From NCBI GenBank assembly GCA_965120375.1, contig CBCPMW010000003.1:1-51792 (forward strand): a DNA stretch of 51,792 nucleotides. Reading direction: 5' to 3'. The first letter of the stretch is position 1. Each line of letters begins with the position of its first letter. This DNA comes from CASPLG01 sp965120375. Lineage in GTDB: Bacteria > Bacillota > Clostridia > Oscillospirales > Acutalibacteraceae. The position numbers were made by a program, and so were the translations under genes. Positions 15,601 through 24,826 of this stretch are shown here, in pieces. The notes below the pieces were generated by a model. It did not search any database and had not been told where the DNA came from. It saw only the letters and a list, made by a program, of their open reading frames with translations.

Positions 15601-17370
15601 TCATTTTTTTATCAGTTTCAAATTTTCTATGTACTGCTTAACCTCACTATCTTCAATATGTTTTAAATCTTTTAACCTAACAATTTCATTTTCCTCTTTC
15701 ATAACAGAAATATATTTTTCTATATTATTTTTAATGTCATTTGTCGGAACATAAGAACATATAAGTTTTGTTATATATCCAGTTTCAATTTCATTAAACC
15801 CTTCATTTGAAATAGTGGTAACATTTATATTTCTTCCTTCTTGATTTAGCTGTTTTACTACTTCGAAAATTCGCCTATTTAAACTGCTTATAAATAGATC
15901 TTGACTAAATTCATCTGATATATTATTAACCATGTCCAGATTATTTATAATAATAGACAAAAACGATTCTTCTGCCATTGCTGCCCGTAAACTTAAACCA
16001 TTTTGTTTTTCTAGCTTGTCCCGACGCTTAAAAAGATCTTTTTGAATTCTCTTAAAATTTTTCTCCTGACTAATTTTACTTTGCTTTTTCTTGACTCTTT
16101 CAACCTGCATTAATATAGTTCTCTTATCTATTCCTATTTCATTACTAAGTTTAGAAGCATAAACTTCGCGTTCTACAAAATTTGTAATTTCACAAAGAAC
16201 TTTTACAATATCATTTAAATATTTTACTTTATCACTTGGTTTTTCAAGATCATACTTGGATTTTATGTTATCAAATCTATATTCTATGTCACTTTCGCTA
16301 CTCTTAATTAAATCTGCAAACCTCGTTTTTCCTTCTTTTCCATACGATTTTATAAATTCATCTGGATCTTTTCCTTTAGGAATATTTAAGACTCTTACAT
16401 TTACTCCTTGATTTCTGAAAAGTTTTATTGCTCGATTCGATGCTTTTTTACCAGCATCATCGGAATCATAGGCAATAACTATTTCTTTTGTAAATCTAGA
16501 AATAAGCCTTACTTGACTTTCTGTCAAAGCTGTCCCAAGAGTCGCAATAGTATTTTCAAATCCAGCTTGATGGAGTGATATCACATCCATATATCCTTCT
16601 GCAAGTATCAAATGTTTATCAATTTTATTTTTCGCAAAATTCAACGCAAAAACATTATCACTTTTCCGGAAAACAGGGGTATCGGAAGTATTTAAATATT
16701 TCGGCATATTCCCTGAAATAGCTCGTCCACCAAAAGCTATGACATTACCTCTTAAATCCATTATCGGAAAAATAACGCGACCACGAAACCGATCATAAAT
16801 TTTCCCAGCTTTTGACCTTAAAGCTACACCAGAAGAAATCAAATCGTCGGCACTATAACCTTTTTTTGTAAGATAATCAACCGCCGAAAACCCACATCCA
16901 GATGCATATCCTAAACCAAAAGAACGAATAGTTTTAAGACTTAAACCTCTGTTTTTCAAGTATTTTAGTCCTTTTTGTCCTTGATCGCTCATAAGGCATT
17001 TGTGATAAAACTTCGCCAAACTTCGATTAATCTCGTAAATGACTAATTTTCTCTTATGTTCAAAATCATTTTGCTCAGTCTGAACTATAGGTATCCCTGC
17101 ACGCTGTGCAAGATATTTCACTGATTCTATGTAATCAAAATTCTCAATCAGCTTGATAAAGTTAATTACATCACCTCCAACTGCACAACCAAAACAGTAA
17201 AATGATCCATTTGCCGGATAAACAAAAAACGAGGCCGTCTTCTCAGAATGAAACGGACAAATCCCAACTAAATTCCTACCTTTTCTCTTAAGACTAACAT
17301 AACTAGAAACCAGATCAGAAATATCGTTTTTATCCTTCAGTTCCTGTATAAAGCTGTCAGAAAACTTCAC
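15601..17370 (-). CDS. dnaG: DNA primase
   Basis: Makes RNA primers at the replication fork (589 aa). The CHC2 zinc-binding domain is present at the N-terminus (CPFHSEKTASFFV then FYCFGC). The TOPRIM catalytic core follows, with the acidic motif AEGYMDVISLHQ and the DSDDAGKKA segment. The C-terminal helicase-interacting region is shorter and more diverged than the core. GTG at 17370 is preceded by GGAGGG with a 6-nt gap. It is cotranscribed with rpoD downstream. dgt lies upstream on the same strand, separated by about 310 bp. Confidence 0.97.
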   Translation of the reverse strand: MKFSDSFIQELKDKNDISDLVSSYVSLKRKGRNLVGICPFHSEKTASFFVYPANGSFYCFGCAVGGDVINFIKLIENFDYIESVKYLAQRAGIPIVQTEQNDFEHKRKLVIYEINRSLAKFYHKCLMSDQGQKGLKYLKNRGLSLKTIRSFGLGYASGCGFSAVDYLTKKGYSADDLISSGVALRSKAGKIYDRFRGRVIFPIMDLRGNVIAFGGRAISGNMPKYLNTSDTPVFRKSDNVFALNFAKNKIDKHLILAEGYMDVISLHQAGFENTIATLGTALTESQVRLISRFTKEIVIAYDSDDAGKKASNRAIKLFRNQGVNVRVLNIPKGKDPDEFIKSYGKEGKTRFADLIKSSESDIEYRFDNIKSKYDLEKPSDKVKYLNDIVKVLCEITNFVEREVYASKLSNEIGIDKRTILMQVERVKKKQSKISQEKNFKRIQKDLFKRRDKLEKQNGLSLRAAMAEESFLSIIINNLDMVNNISDEFSQDLFISSLNRRIFEVVKQLNQEGRNINVTTISNEGFNEIETGYITKLICSYVPTNDIKNNIEKYISVMKEENEIVRLKDLKHIEDSEVKQYIENLKLIKK

Positions 17371-17681
17371 CCGCTTCCCTCCTTAACTCTACCATAGATT
17401 TCCATCGATTACATACCCTGCTACCTTTTTGCCACTACAAAATTTTACCATTTTTTCAAATTTTTTGTACTCATTTTCCAGTTAAGTAAATTTTTTCTGC
17501 TAAATTTTGATTATTCTAAACATAATCTTACCACAAGTGTGCAGTTGTAAACCTCCCACTTTTCCAAGTAAATCTAGCAGTTCTCTCCCTATTCAACCAT
17601 TTAACTCTACATTTCTCCACACATTTTATGCAGTTCACGCATTCTCTTCAAACCCTCAGTACCTTTCCATTAGCACAACAA
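17371..17681. other. 310-bp gap between dgt and dnaG
   Basis: No intact gene is visible. On the minus strand several short frames open with ATG but close within 15 codons, for example one reading MRELHKMCGEM. No clear hairpin terminator, tRNA or riboswitch was recognised. It may hold the dnaG promoter or decayed coding sequence. Confidence 0.4.
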
Positions 17682-18704
17682 TTACATATTTAGTGTGTGG
17701 ACCCCCTTCCATGGCTTAGGCACAAACAAATCTTTGAAAATCTTTATGGCAAAATCGTCTGTCATTCCTGCTATATAATCGCAAACTCCTCGCTCAATCC
17801 CCTCATCCTTACAAATCTGCTTCATATCATCCGGCAACTTTTCACTATTTTCCTTGAAATACCCATAAAGCCATTCAATTATATAAACAGCCTTTTTCTC
17901 CTCAGATTTAGCAATATCAGAAAGATACACTCTCTCATACATAAATTTGTGCATTTTGAAAAAAATTTTTCCTATTTCAGGATCCAAAGCAACATTTCCC
18001 TTGATAGTGTTTTTTACTAAAGACATTACCATTACATCAATTCTTTTTGAGTAACTTGCACCAATATTTTCCAAAAACTCCCTAGGAATTTCTTTAATTT
18101 TTAGAACTCCGGCACGCAACGCATCATCAATGTCATGATTGATATACGCAATTCTATCACAAACCCGGACCACTTGACCTTCCATAGTCGCTGGTATTGG
18201 ACCTCTTGTATGGTTCAAAATCCCGTCCACAACCTGAAATGTCAAATTTAGCCCTTCACCATTCTTTTCTATCCTGTCAACAACTCTAGCACTTTGCTCA
18301 AAATGTTTAAATCCTCCTGGGAAAATATTGTTCAAAACTACTTCACCAGCGTGCCCAAAGGGGGTGTGCCCAAGATCATGACCAAGCGCAATCGCCTCAG
18401 TTAAATCTTCATTCAGACGCAATGCACGCGCAACGCTCCTCGAAACCTGAGAGACCTCCAAAGTGTGAGTTAGTCGAGTACGATAATGATCCCCCTCAGG
18501 ACACATAAAAACTTGAGTTTTACGCTTCAACCGACGAAAAGCTTTGCTGTGGATGATTCTATCCCTATCACGTTGGAACGAAGTCCTAATGGGGCAATCT
18601 TTCTCATTTTTCTTCCTTTTCTTGCACTTTTTTGATAAGGATGCCCACTCACTCAGATTTTGCTCTTCAATATCTTCGGTTCTATTTCTTATGTTGATAT
18701 CCAC
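17682..18704 (-). CDS. dgt: deoxyguanosinetriphosphate triphosphohydrolase-like protein
   Basis: HD-domain dNTP triphosphohydrolase (340 aa) that splits dNTPs to nucleoside and tripolyphosphate. The family motifs are SKAFRRLKRKTQVF, RTRLTHTLEVSQ (metal-binding His) and ALGHDLGHTPFGHAGE (the HD pair). The C-terminal FVPKPWKG box is also present. GTG at 18704 has AGGTGAG eight nt upstream. It lies directly upstream of dnaG, as in many Clostridia, and 21 bp downstream of the YigZ-family gene, so these are likely one transcript. The substrate preference cannot be read from sequence. Confidence 0.92.
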   Translation of the reverse strand: MDINIRNRTEDIEEQNLSEWASLSKKCKKRKKNEKDCPIRTSFQRDRDRIIHSKAFRRLKRKTQVFMCPEGDHYRTRLTHTLEVSQVSRSVARALRLNEDLTEAIALGHDLGHTPFGHAGEVVLNNIFPGGFKHFEQSARVVDRIEKNGEGLNLTFQVVDGILNHTRGPIPATMEGQVVRVCDRIAYINHDIDDALRAGVLKIKEIPREFLENIGASYSKRIDVMVMSLVKNTIKGNVALDPEIGKIFFKMHKFMYERVYLSDIAKSEEKKAVYIIEWLYGYFKENSEKLPDDMKQICKDEGIERGVCDYIAGMTDDFAIKIFKDLFVPKPWKGVHTLNM

Positions 18705-18725
18705 AAATCACACTCACCTATAAAA

Positions 18726-19355
18726 CTAATCTTTTAGTTCAACGCAACAATAATCTACTTTTTCCACAATTATTTTAATACTTCCAGCCGATATTTGATT
18801 AACAATACTCTCAAACTCATTATATCTTTCGCAGTCTATGTAAACGGTCGACTCAACAAAATTCGTGTAGGTAAAATCAGAAACTCTTAACCTAAATCTC
18901 TCTATAACTTTCCGTATCCTTTCAAAACACGGGTAATCTGTATAAATTTTAGCCACAATACAGGGTACCATCTGTGTTATTCCACAGGCTTCCACGGCCA
19001 TCTTTGCGGCCCGCAAGTACGCCCTGGACAATCCTCCTGTTCCCAAAAAGACTCCACCAAAATAGCGAGTTACAACCAACACAACATTTTCTAACCCCAA
19101 CCTATCAAGATAAGACAAAACCCGCGATCCAGCAGTTCCCTGGGGCTCACCATCTTCTGAAAACTTCACAGAACCACATCTCAACCTGTACGCATAAACA
19201 TTATGTCTAGCTGTTTTGTGTTGAGACTTTATGAAATCTAGATACTTTTCTGCTTCACTTTGAGTTGAAACCTGTCTAACATAACCAATAAATCTAGAAC
19301 CCCTCTCACAAAACTCCACTGACTCTTCACCCTTCACAGTCAAAAACGGCTTCAC
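18726..19355 (-). CDS. yigZ: YigZ/IMPACT family protein
   Basis: Cytoplasmic protein of the YigZ (bacterial IMPACT homologue) family, about 209 aa. Conserved motifs are GSRFIGYV, DGEPQGTAGSRVL and VTRYFGGVFLGTGGLSRAY. The role is poorly defined; a link to translation or ribosome-associated regulation is proposed for the family. GTG at 19355 is chosen because AGGGGTGG lies 8 nt upstream and the protein then starts MKPFLTVKGEE, like its relatives. TTG at 19388 would add 11 residues. dgt follows after 21 bp. Confidence 0.85.
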   Translation of the reverse strand: MKPFLTVKGEESVEFCERGSRFIGYVRQVSTQSEAEKYLDFIKSQHKTARHNVYAYRLRCGSVKFSEDGEPQGTAGSRVLSYLDRLGLENVVLVVTRYFGGVFLGTGGLSRAYLRAAKMAVEACGITQMVPCIVAKIYTDYPCFERIRKVIERFRLRVSDFTYTNFVESTVYIDCERYNEFESIVNQISAGSIKIIVEKVDYCCVELKD

Positions 19356-19465
19356 AACAAGATCCACCCCTCTAGCGCCACTAAACAAGCAGCAAAAAGA
19401 CCTTTCAGGCTACAAAATCTGTTTCACAATCTAAACCCGCAAACTTACCCACAAATACAAAAAAC

Positions 19466-19714
19466 TTAGTTAGACTGTTTCGCCTTCATAATTCTACGAT
19501 TAAACTTCTCCACTCTTCCACCCGAATCAACAAACTTTTGCTTTCCTGTGAAAAACGGGTGACACTGAGAACAAATATCAACAACTAAATTTTCTTTAGT
19601 TGACATAGTAGTAAATTCTGATCCGCATGAGCATCTTACCTTTGCCTCAACATACGGCGGATACTCCATCTTCACACTCTTCTTATTACTTGTGACTTTG
19701 TTATTCCCTGCCAA
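19466..19714 (-). CDS. rpmE: 50S ribosomal protein L31 (zinc-binding type)
   Basis: L31 (82 aa) bridges the ribosomal subunits. The zinc-binding cysteines of the C+ form are present (RCSCGSEF and CSQCHPFFTGKQKFVDSGG). The start is TTG at 19714, six nt after AGAGAGGTG. It carries about 15 extra N-terminal residues ahead of the usual start (MAGNNKVTSNKKSVKMEYPPY), which would be trimmed if the in-frame ATG nearer the core were used, but that ATG has no good ribosome binding site. It is alone between the yigZ group and ftsZ. Confidence 0.95.
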   Translation of the reverse strand: MAGNNKVTSNKKSVKMEYPPYVEAKVRCSCGSEFTTMSTKENLVVDICSQCHPFFTGKQKFVDSGGRVEKFNRRIMKAKQSN

Positions 19715-19906
19715 AAAACTCACCTCTCTAACATTAAAGTTAATAACTATAACATTTTAACATATAGCAATTTTTTTGTAAATATGTCCATTCTTAGAAA
19801 CTACTTTACAAATACTTACGATAATTCACTACAAACCGCACTTCCAAGCTCAAAATTTCAAAACTACTCTACAAGAAATTCAGCTCTCCAACTCGGAATC
19901 AATACA

Positions 19907-21040
19907 TCACTGATGTTGTTTACTGTTAAATATTGACATAATATCATAAAAATTGTCATCGCTATCTTTGTCCATGGCGGCCTTTCTCGACTCAGTCACA
20001 CGCCCAACCGCGACAGCCTGACGCCCAACATTTTTCCTTCCAATATTCATTTTATTCGCTGCTGGAATCGGTATGTAAGATTCTCTTGTGGCAAACCCCG
20101 TCGCTATCACGGTCACACTGATTTCATCATCCATCTTATCATCAAACGCAGCACCCCAAATTATATTCGCCCCAGCATCAGCTTGCTCAGCAATCATAGC
20201 AGACGCAGTCTCTATCTCGTCAAGACCGATATCCGGAGAAGACGTAACATTAATTATCACACCTTTAGCTCCATTTATCGCAGTTTCAAGAAGCGGACTC
20301 GATATCGCCATCTGAGCAGCCTCCTCAGCCTTATCCTTTCCAGATGCGCGACCAACCCCCATATGAGCGTACCCAGCGTCCTTCATTATTGCTGTAACAT
20401 CAGCAAAATCCAAATTTACAAGCCCCGGCAACAAAATCAAATCTGAGATACTCTGCACACCTTGCCTTAAAACATCATCTGCGACTATAAAGGCATTCAT
20501 TAGAGTTATTCTCTGTTGACTTGCAAACTTCAGTCTTTCGTTTGGAATAACGACCAGAGAATCAACCTGATCACGAAGCTCTGTAATTCCACTCTCTGCC
20601 TGTTCCATTCTCCTTCTACCTTCGAACGAAAATGGTTTTGTAACTATTCCTATAGTCAAAATTCCCATTTCTCGAGCTATCTGAGCAACAATAGGCGCAG
20701 CCCCAGTGCCTGTCCCACCGCCCATTCCGGCTGTTATGAAAACCATATCAGCACCTTTAAGCGCAGCAATTATTTCATCTCGGCTCTCCTCCGCGGATCT
20801 TTGACCTATTTCAGGCTTTGACCCAGCGCCTTTTCCGTGAGTTATTTTCTCACCTATCTGAATTTTTTGATTTGCCTTGGACCTTAGGAGCGCCTGCCTA
20901 TCAGTGTTTACACAGATAAAATCTACGCACTTAACCCCCGAATCGACCATCCTATTAACGGCATTTCCGCCGCCACCGCCTACACCAATCACCTTTATTT
21001 GAACCAGCTGATCTGAACTGTTATCGAATTCAAAACCCAT
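19907..21040 (-). CDS. ftsZ: cell division protein FtsZ
   Basis: Tubulin-like GTPase that forms the division ring (377 aa). IKVIGVGGGGGNAVNRM and the tubulin signature GGGTGTG (about 107-113) are intact, as are NTDRQAL and FAxxDVLRQGVQSISDL-type segments. The C-terminus ends NFYDIMSIFNSKQHQ, where a short membrane-anchor-binding peptide is expected. It differs from the common DIPxFLR form. ATG at 21040 follows GGAGG by 8 nt; the ATG at 21055 overlaps that site. It is the last gene of the division/cell-wall cluster but also has its own promoter. No ftsA lies nearby. Confidence 0.98.
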   Translation of the reverse strand: MGFEFDNSSDQLVQIKVIGVGGGGGNAVNRMVDSGVKCVDFICVNTDRQALLRSKANQKIQIGEKITHGKGAGSKPEIGQRSAEESRDEIIAALKGADMVFITAGMGGGTGTGAAPIVAQIAREMGILTIGIVTKPFSFEGRRRMEQAESGITELRDQVDSLVVIPNERLKFASQQRITLMNAFIVADDVLRQGVQSISDLILLPGLVNLDFADVTAIMKDAGYAHMGVGRASGKDKAEEAAQMAISSPLLETAINGAKGVIINVTSSPDIGLDEIETASAMIAEQADAGANIIWGAAFDDKMDDEISVTVIATGFATRESYIPIPAANKMNIGRKNVGRQAVAVGRVTESRKAAMDKDSDDNFYDIMSIFNSKQHQ

Positions 21041-21116
21041 AAGCAAATCCTCCATAACCTTTAAACTTCTTAAACTTATTCAAAACCTTTTCTTACACTT
21101 AACAACTGTTCTTTTC

Positions 21117-21146
21117 ATTATACCACTTAACTACAAACATTTCCAA
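21117..21146 (-). promoter_or_regulatory. ftsZ promoter
   Basis: On the minus strand TTGGAA (21146-21141), an 18-bp spacer and a perfect TATAAT (21122-21117), about 77 bp before the ftsZ start. Confidence 0.65.
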
Positions 21147-21238
21147 GCAAAATAACACTCATATATTAAAAATATGAAACTTCCTCTTTATACACATATT
21201 TTACAAAAACCCTAAAAGTTTTTTGTGTGTTCTGACCA

Positions 21239-22039
21239 TTAATCTGGCATAAAATACGATGTATTACTGCCGCTCACTTCACTAACATCAAGCCTTCCAG
21301 CCCCGCATTCATCGATTTTGCTGTCGATTATCTCCTTTGCTGTCAACAATTTGTAACTTAGATCACTCGCGTCTCCTATGATTATCCTTATTTGACTTCT
21401 GTAATGCAATATTATTTTTGAAAAATCAGAGATATCAATTATATTTATTTTATTACCAAAAATATTTTGTATATAATGTCTGATTTCTTCTATTTTTTCA
21501 AAATCTTCTGGATTTTTATAAGTTATTGTCTGATTGTTGTCTGAAATCTCTAGTTCTATTCCTTTTATTTCTAATGTATTGTCAAAAGGGACTAAACTTC
21601 TCTCCAATAGTCTATTATTTTTACTTACAAGCAAAAATTCTCCATTTTGCTCATAAGCAAAATCAACTTCTTCCAACTTTAGTTTAATTTCAACTGAATT
21701 TGGTAATTTTTTTATAATTTCTGCCTTCTCTATGTAAGAAAACTGTGATTGTATTAAATTTTGGACTCTTTTTTTATTCAAAAGCAGCAAACTTGATCCT
21801 TGTTTTATACCAGAAGCATTGACAATTTCCTGTTGTGAATATTTTTCGCATTCTTGCACAAAAACATTTTCTATTTTAAAGAAAAACATAAATAAAATTA
21901 GAATTATCAAAAATGAAACCGATGCAAAAAACAAAAACAGTTTTACTTCTGGTTTTAATCTTCGCTTTTTTACTCTATTTTTTTCTATTTTGTGATCTTT
22001 TATCTGTTTTCCTTCTTTTTTTTCCTTTAATTTATCCAT
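21239..22039 (-). CDS. ftsQ: division protein FtsQ/DivIB
   Basis: Bitopic divisome protein (266 aa). A very basic cytoplasmic tail (about 1-30) leads to one transmembrane helix (LFLFFASVSFLIILILFMFF, about 34-55). A POTRA domain follows (IENVFVQECEKYSQQEIVNASGI begins at about 56), then a beta domain. Sequence identity in this family is low, so the assignment rests on architecture and position: murA lies 36 bp upstream and ftsZ follows. ATG at 22039 has GAGGG upstream. Confidence 0.85.
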   Translation of the reverse strand: MDKLKEKKEGKQIKDHKIEKNRVKKRRLKPEVKLFLFFASVSFLIILILFMFFFKIENVFVQECEKYSQQEIVNASGIKQGSSLLLLNKKRVQNLIQSQFSYIEKAEIIKKLPNSVEIKLKLEEVDFAYEQNGEFLLVSKNNRLLERSLVPFDNTLEIKGIELEISDNNQTITYKNPEDFEKIEEIRHYIQNIFGNKINIIDISDFSKIILHYRSQIRIIIGDASDLSYKLLTAKEIIDSKIDECGAGRLDVSEVSGSNTSYFMPD

Positions 22040-22075
22040 ATATTCCCTCTTTTAGGTTGTAATGGATTAATTATA

Positions 22076-23329
22076 TCACATCCTCTTTATGTATGCTCCT
22101 ATTTTACACAAATTTCCTTCTATATCTTCATATCCTCTGTCTATATAGTTAAGTCCTGCTATTTTAGTTGTTCCGTCGGCACAAAGCCCTGCGACAACTA
22201 GTGCAGCAGCTCCCCTTAAATCTACAGCATTTACTTCTGTCCCAGACAAAGTTTTAACTCCACTTATAACTGCAGTTCTACCTTCAACTTTTATGTCCGC
22301 ACCTAATCTTAAAAGTTCATCAACATGTTTATATCTACTTTCAAATATGTTTTCCACTATAACACTCGCTCCTTCAGCTGTACAAAGCATTGCCATAATT
22401 GGTGCTTGCGCATCCGTCGGGAATCCAGGATACGGCATTGTCCTAACAATTTTATTAGACATAAGTTTTTGAGGTGCAATTACCCTAACTGACATATTTT
22501 TTAATTCTATCATACAACCAGATTCTTCAAAAACTGGAATAACCGAAGTTAAAAGATTAGGTGAAATTTTGTTTATGATGACATCTCCGCAGCAAACTGC
22601 AGCTGCTGCCATATATGTAGTTGCAGCTATTCTATCAGGCATAATTGTGTGCTCTGCTCCATAAAGTTTTCCTACTCCTTCTATTTTTACAGTTCCTTCT
22701 CCAGCTCCTTTTATTTTTGCACCACATTTATTTAAATAAATAGCTAAGTCTGTTATTTCTGGTTCTCTAGCAGCATTTGTTATCGTAGTTGTGCCTTTGG
22801 CCTTGACCGAAGCTAAAATTAAATTTTCAGTTGCACCTACACTTGGAAAAGATAAAGCTATATTAGCACCAACAAGTCCTTTTCCAGACTCACATTTTAT
22901 TTTACCATGACTTTCATCAAAAATAGCACCGAGCTGCCTTAAACAACTAAAATGTAAATCTAGCGGACGTGGACCTAATTCACAACCTCCCGGCATAGAA
23001 ATTTCAGCTGAACCTAATCTTGAAATTATTGACCCTAAAAAGATGACAGAAGATCTCATTTTTCTCATATATTTAACTGGAATTCTGTTTTTGTTTACTC
23101 CTTTTGTGTCTATAATAAGGGTACTTCCTTCGAACCGAGTTTTGCATCCCAAAAAATTTAAAATTTCAAGTGTCGCGTCTACATCTGAAATAGAAGGACA
23201 GTTATGTATAACACTTTCCCCTTCACACGCTACACTTGCAGCTAAAATCGGAAGTACACTATTTTTAGCTCCTTGTAAATTTACTTCTCCATATAGACTC
23301 CTTTTCCCTTCTATGACAAGCCTAGACAA
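22076..23329 (-). CDS. murA: UDP-N-acetylglucosamine 1-carboxyvinyltransferase
   Basis: First committed step of peptidoglycan synthesis, adding enolpyruvate from PEP to UDP-GlcNAc (417 aa). The LQGAKNSVLPILAAS loop, the catalytic Cys116 in PGGCELGPRPLDLH and the PGFPTDAQAP motif are present. The Cys form is the one targeted by fosfomycin. The start is TTG at 23329, just downstream of GGAGGG; the TTG at 23344 precedes that site. It is followed by ftsQ after 36 bp. A strong hairpin separates it from murG upstream. Confidence 0.96.
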   Translation of the reverse strand: MSRLVIEGKRSLYGEVNLQGAKNSVLPILAASVACEGESVIHNCPSISDVDATLEILNFLGCKTRFEGSTLIIDTKGVNKNRIPVKYMRKMRSSVIFLGSIISRLGSAEISMPGGCELGPRPLDLHFSCLRQLGAIFDESHGKIKCESGKGLVGANIALSFPSVGATENLILASVKAKGTTTITNAAREPEITDLAIYLNKCGAKIKGAGEGTVKIEGVGKLYGAEHTIMPDRIAATTYMAAAAVCCGDVIINKISPNLLTSVIPVFEESGCMIELKNMSVRVIAPQKLMSNKIVRTMPYPGFPTDAQAPIMAMLCTAEGASVIVENIFESRYKHVDELLRLGADIKVEGRTAVISGVKTLSGTEVNAVDLRGAAALVVAGLCADGTTKIAGLNYIDRGYEDIEGNLCKIGAYIKRM

Positions 23330-23424
23330 TATGTATCCCTCCAAAATTAGTTTTACACAGCCTTTACACTCGTCATATTATTCAAAATAAAGTTATTGGT
23401 TCCGATTTAACTCAGTTTGCAGTA

Positions 23425-23466
23425 AAAAAACTTAAACTTTTTACCGATCAAAAGTCTAAGTTTTTT
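23425..23466 (-). terminator. terminator between murG and murA
   Basis: A 17-bp stem (23425-23441 with 23450-23466, one mismatch) around an 8-nt loop, with A- and T-runs at both ends. It can therefore stop transcription in either direction. On the minus strand it lies right after murG, so murA-ftsQ probably needs its own promoter. Confidence 0.75.
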
Positions 23467-23499
23467 CGTGAATCATTTATACGAATTTAAACCGAGAGT

Positions 23500-24621
23500 C
23501 TAAGATTCTTTTTTAGAAATAGTATCACTTATTATAGAAAAAATCTTTTTACATGCGTCAGTTTTCGCTGTTTTTTTCACGTTTTCAGAGTAACTTTTTA
23601 AAATATTTTCATCTGAAAAAATTCTATTTACTTCAGCTACTAAAGTTCGCCCAGTTAACTCTGATTCTTCTATCATACTTGCGGCACCTATTTTTGAAAG
23701 TTCACTTGCGTTATGAAATTGATGATTTTCTGTAACATTAGGAGATGGAATTAAAATTGCAGGTTTACCCATAAATGCAATCTCGCTTAAGCTTGTCGCC
23801 CCGGCTCTACAAATAACTAAATCTGCAGCTGCAAGTTTAAGACCCATGTCATCTATGTACTCTTGTATTATAAGTCCTTTTGTTTTTAGATTTATACCTT
23901 TTTTCTCTAAAAGTGATCTAAATTTAGATCCATTTCTGCCGTATCCATGTATATGGTTAAACTTCTGTTTCTTCAAACTAAAATAAATGAGTTCAGCTAC
24001 AGCTTCATTTATTTTTCTCGCTCCCAAACTTCCACCGAAAGAAAAAATCACAGGTCTGGAATCAAACCCCAAAATCTTTTTTGCTTCTTCCTTTGAAATT
24101 GCACCTATCTGACTTCTAACCGGATTCCCAGTAAGTTCCACAGATGCAGATTTCAAATGTTCCTTTGCACCTTCGTAGCAAACCATAACTTTTCTTGCTT
24201 TTTTTGCTAAAATTTTCGTAGTAAGTCCCGGAAGGGCGTTTTGTTCATGAATTATAAATGGAATTCCAAATTTTCCAGCTTTCCAAAGTACTGGTCCACT
24301 TGTGTAACCACCTGTTCCAATACAAATATCTGGCTTAAATTTGCGTAAAATTGTTTTCGATTGGTTGAGTGCCTTCACTACGTTTACTGCAGTTTTTACA
24401 TTTTTTATAAATCCATCCAAATTCATGCTGCGAGATAACCCAGAAATAGTAATTCCTTCGAAATCTAGCCCAGCTTTCCTTGCAAGCTTTTCCTCTAAAC
24501 TATTATTCCTACCTACATAAAGTATCTGAGCATTAGGATCTTCCCTTTTTATGAAGTCAGCAACAGCTATTGCTGGGTTAATATGACCGGCTGTCCCGCC
24601 ACCTGTAAACAACACTTTCAT
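23500..24621 (-). CDS. murG: lipid II synthase MurG
   Basis: GT-B glycosyltransferase on the inner membrane face that adds GlcNAc to lipid I (373 aa). Motifs are TGGGTAGHINPAIAVAD, TGGYTSGPV, IHEQNALPGLTTK, FSFGGSLGARKINEAV and the UDP-GlcNAc-binding CRAGATSLSEIAFMGKPAIL. The start is the ATG at 24621 (MKVLFTGGG), preceded by GAGAGGGGA. A longer frame upstream has no ribosome binding site. ftsW lies upstream, and a terminator follows. Confidence 0.97.
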   Translation of the reverse strand: MKVLFTGGGTAGHINPAIAVADFIKREDPNAQILYVGRNNSLEEKLARKAGLDFEGITISGLSRSMNLDGFIKNVKTAVNVVKALNQSKTILRKFKPDICIGTGGYTSGPVLWKAGKFGIPFIIHEQNALPGLTTKILAKKARKVMVCYEGAKEHLKSASVELTGNPVRSQIGAISKEEAKKILGFDSRPVIFSFGGSLGARKINEAVAELIYFSLKKQKFNHIHGYGRNGSKFRSLLEKKGINLKTKGLIIQEYIDDMGLKLAAADLVICRAGATSLSEIAFMGKPAILIPSPNVTENHQFHNASELSKIGAASMIEESELTGRTLVAEVNRIFSDENILKSYSENVKKTAKTDACKKIFSIISDTISKKES

Positions 24622-24826
24622 ACCTTTTCCCCTCTCAATTTTTCTAAAAATAAAAATTTCTGAAATTCCACTTTTCCGGGACAATGAATTTCACAAGACC
24701 ATATAGATTTTAAAGTTTTCATTTTCAAATTTCCAGCTTTAATATTTAAATTTTTAAAAAATTTTATATTCTCTTAGGTTTTTACCATTAAAATCCGCCA
24801 ATTTTTAATTTTAAGCCTTCTCCAGA

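Noticed and set aside
17371..17681. Small regulatory RNA in the dgt-dnaG gap
   Set aside because: No promoter-hairpin-T-run combination was convincing on either strand; it is left as an unexplained gap.
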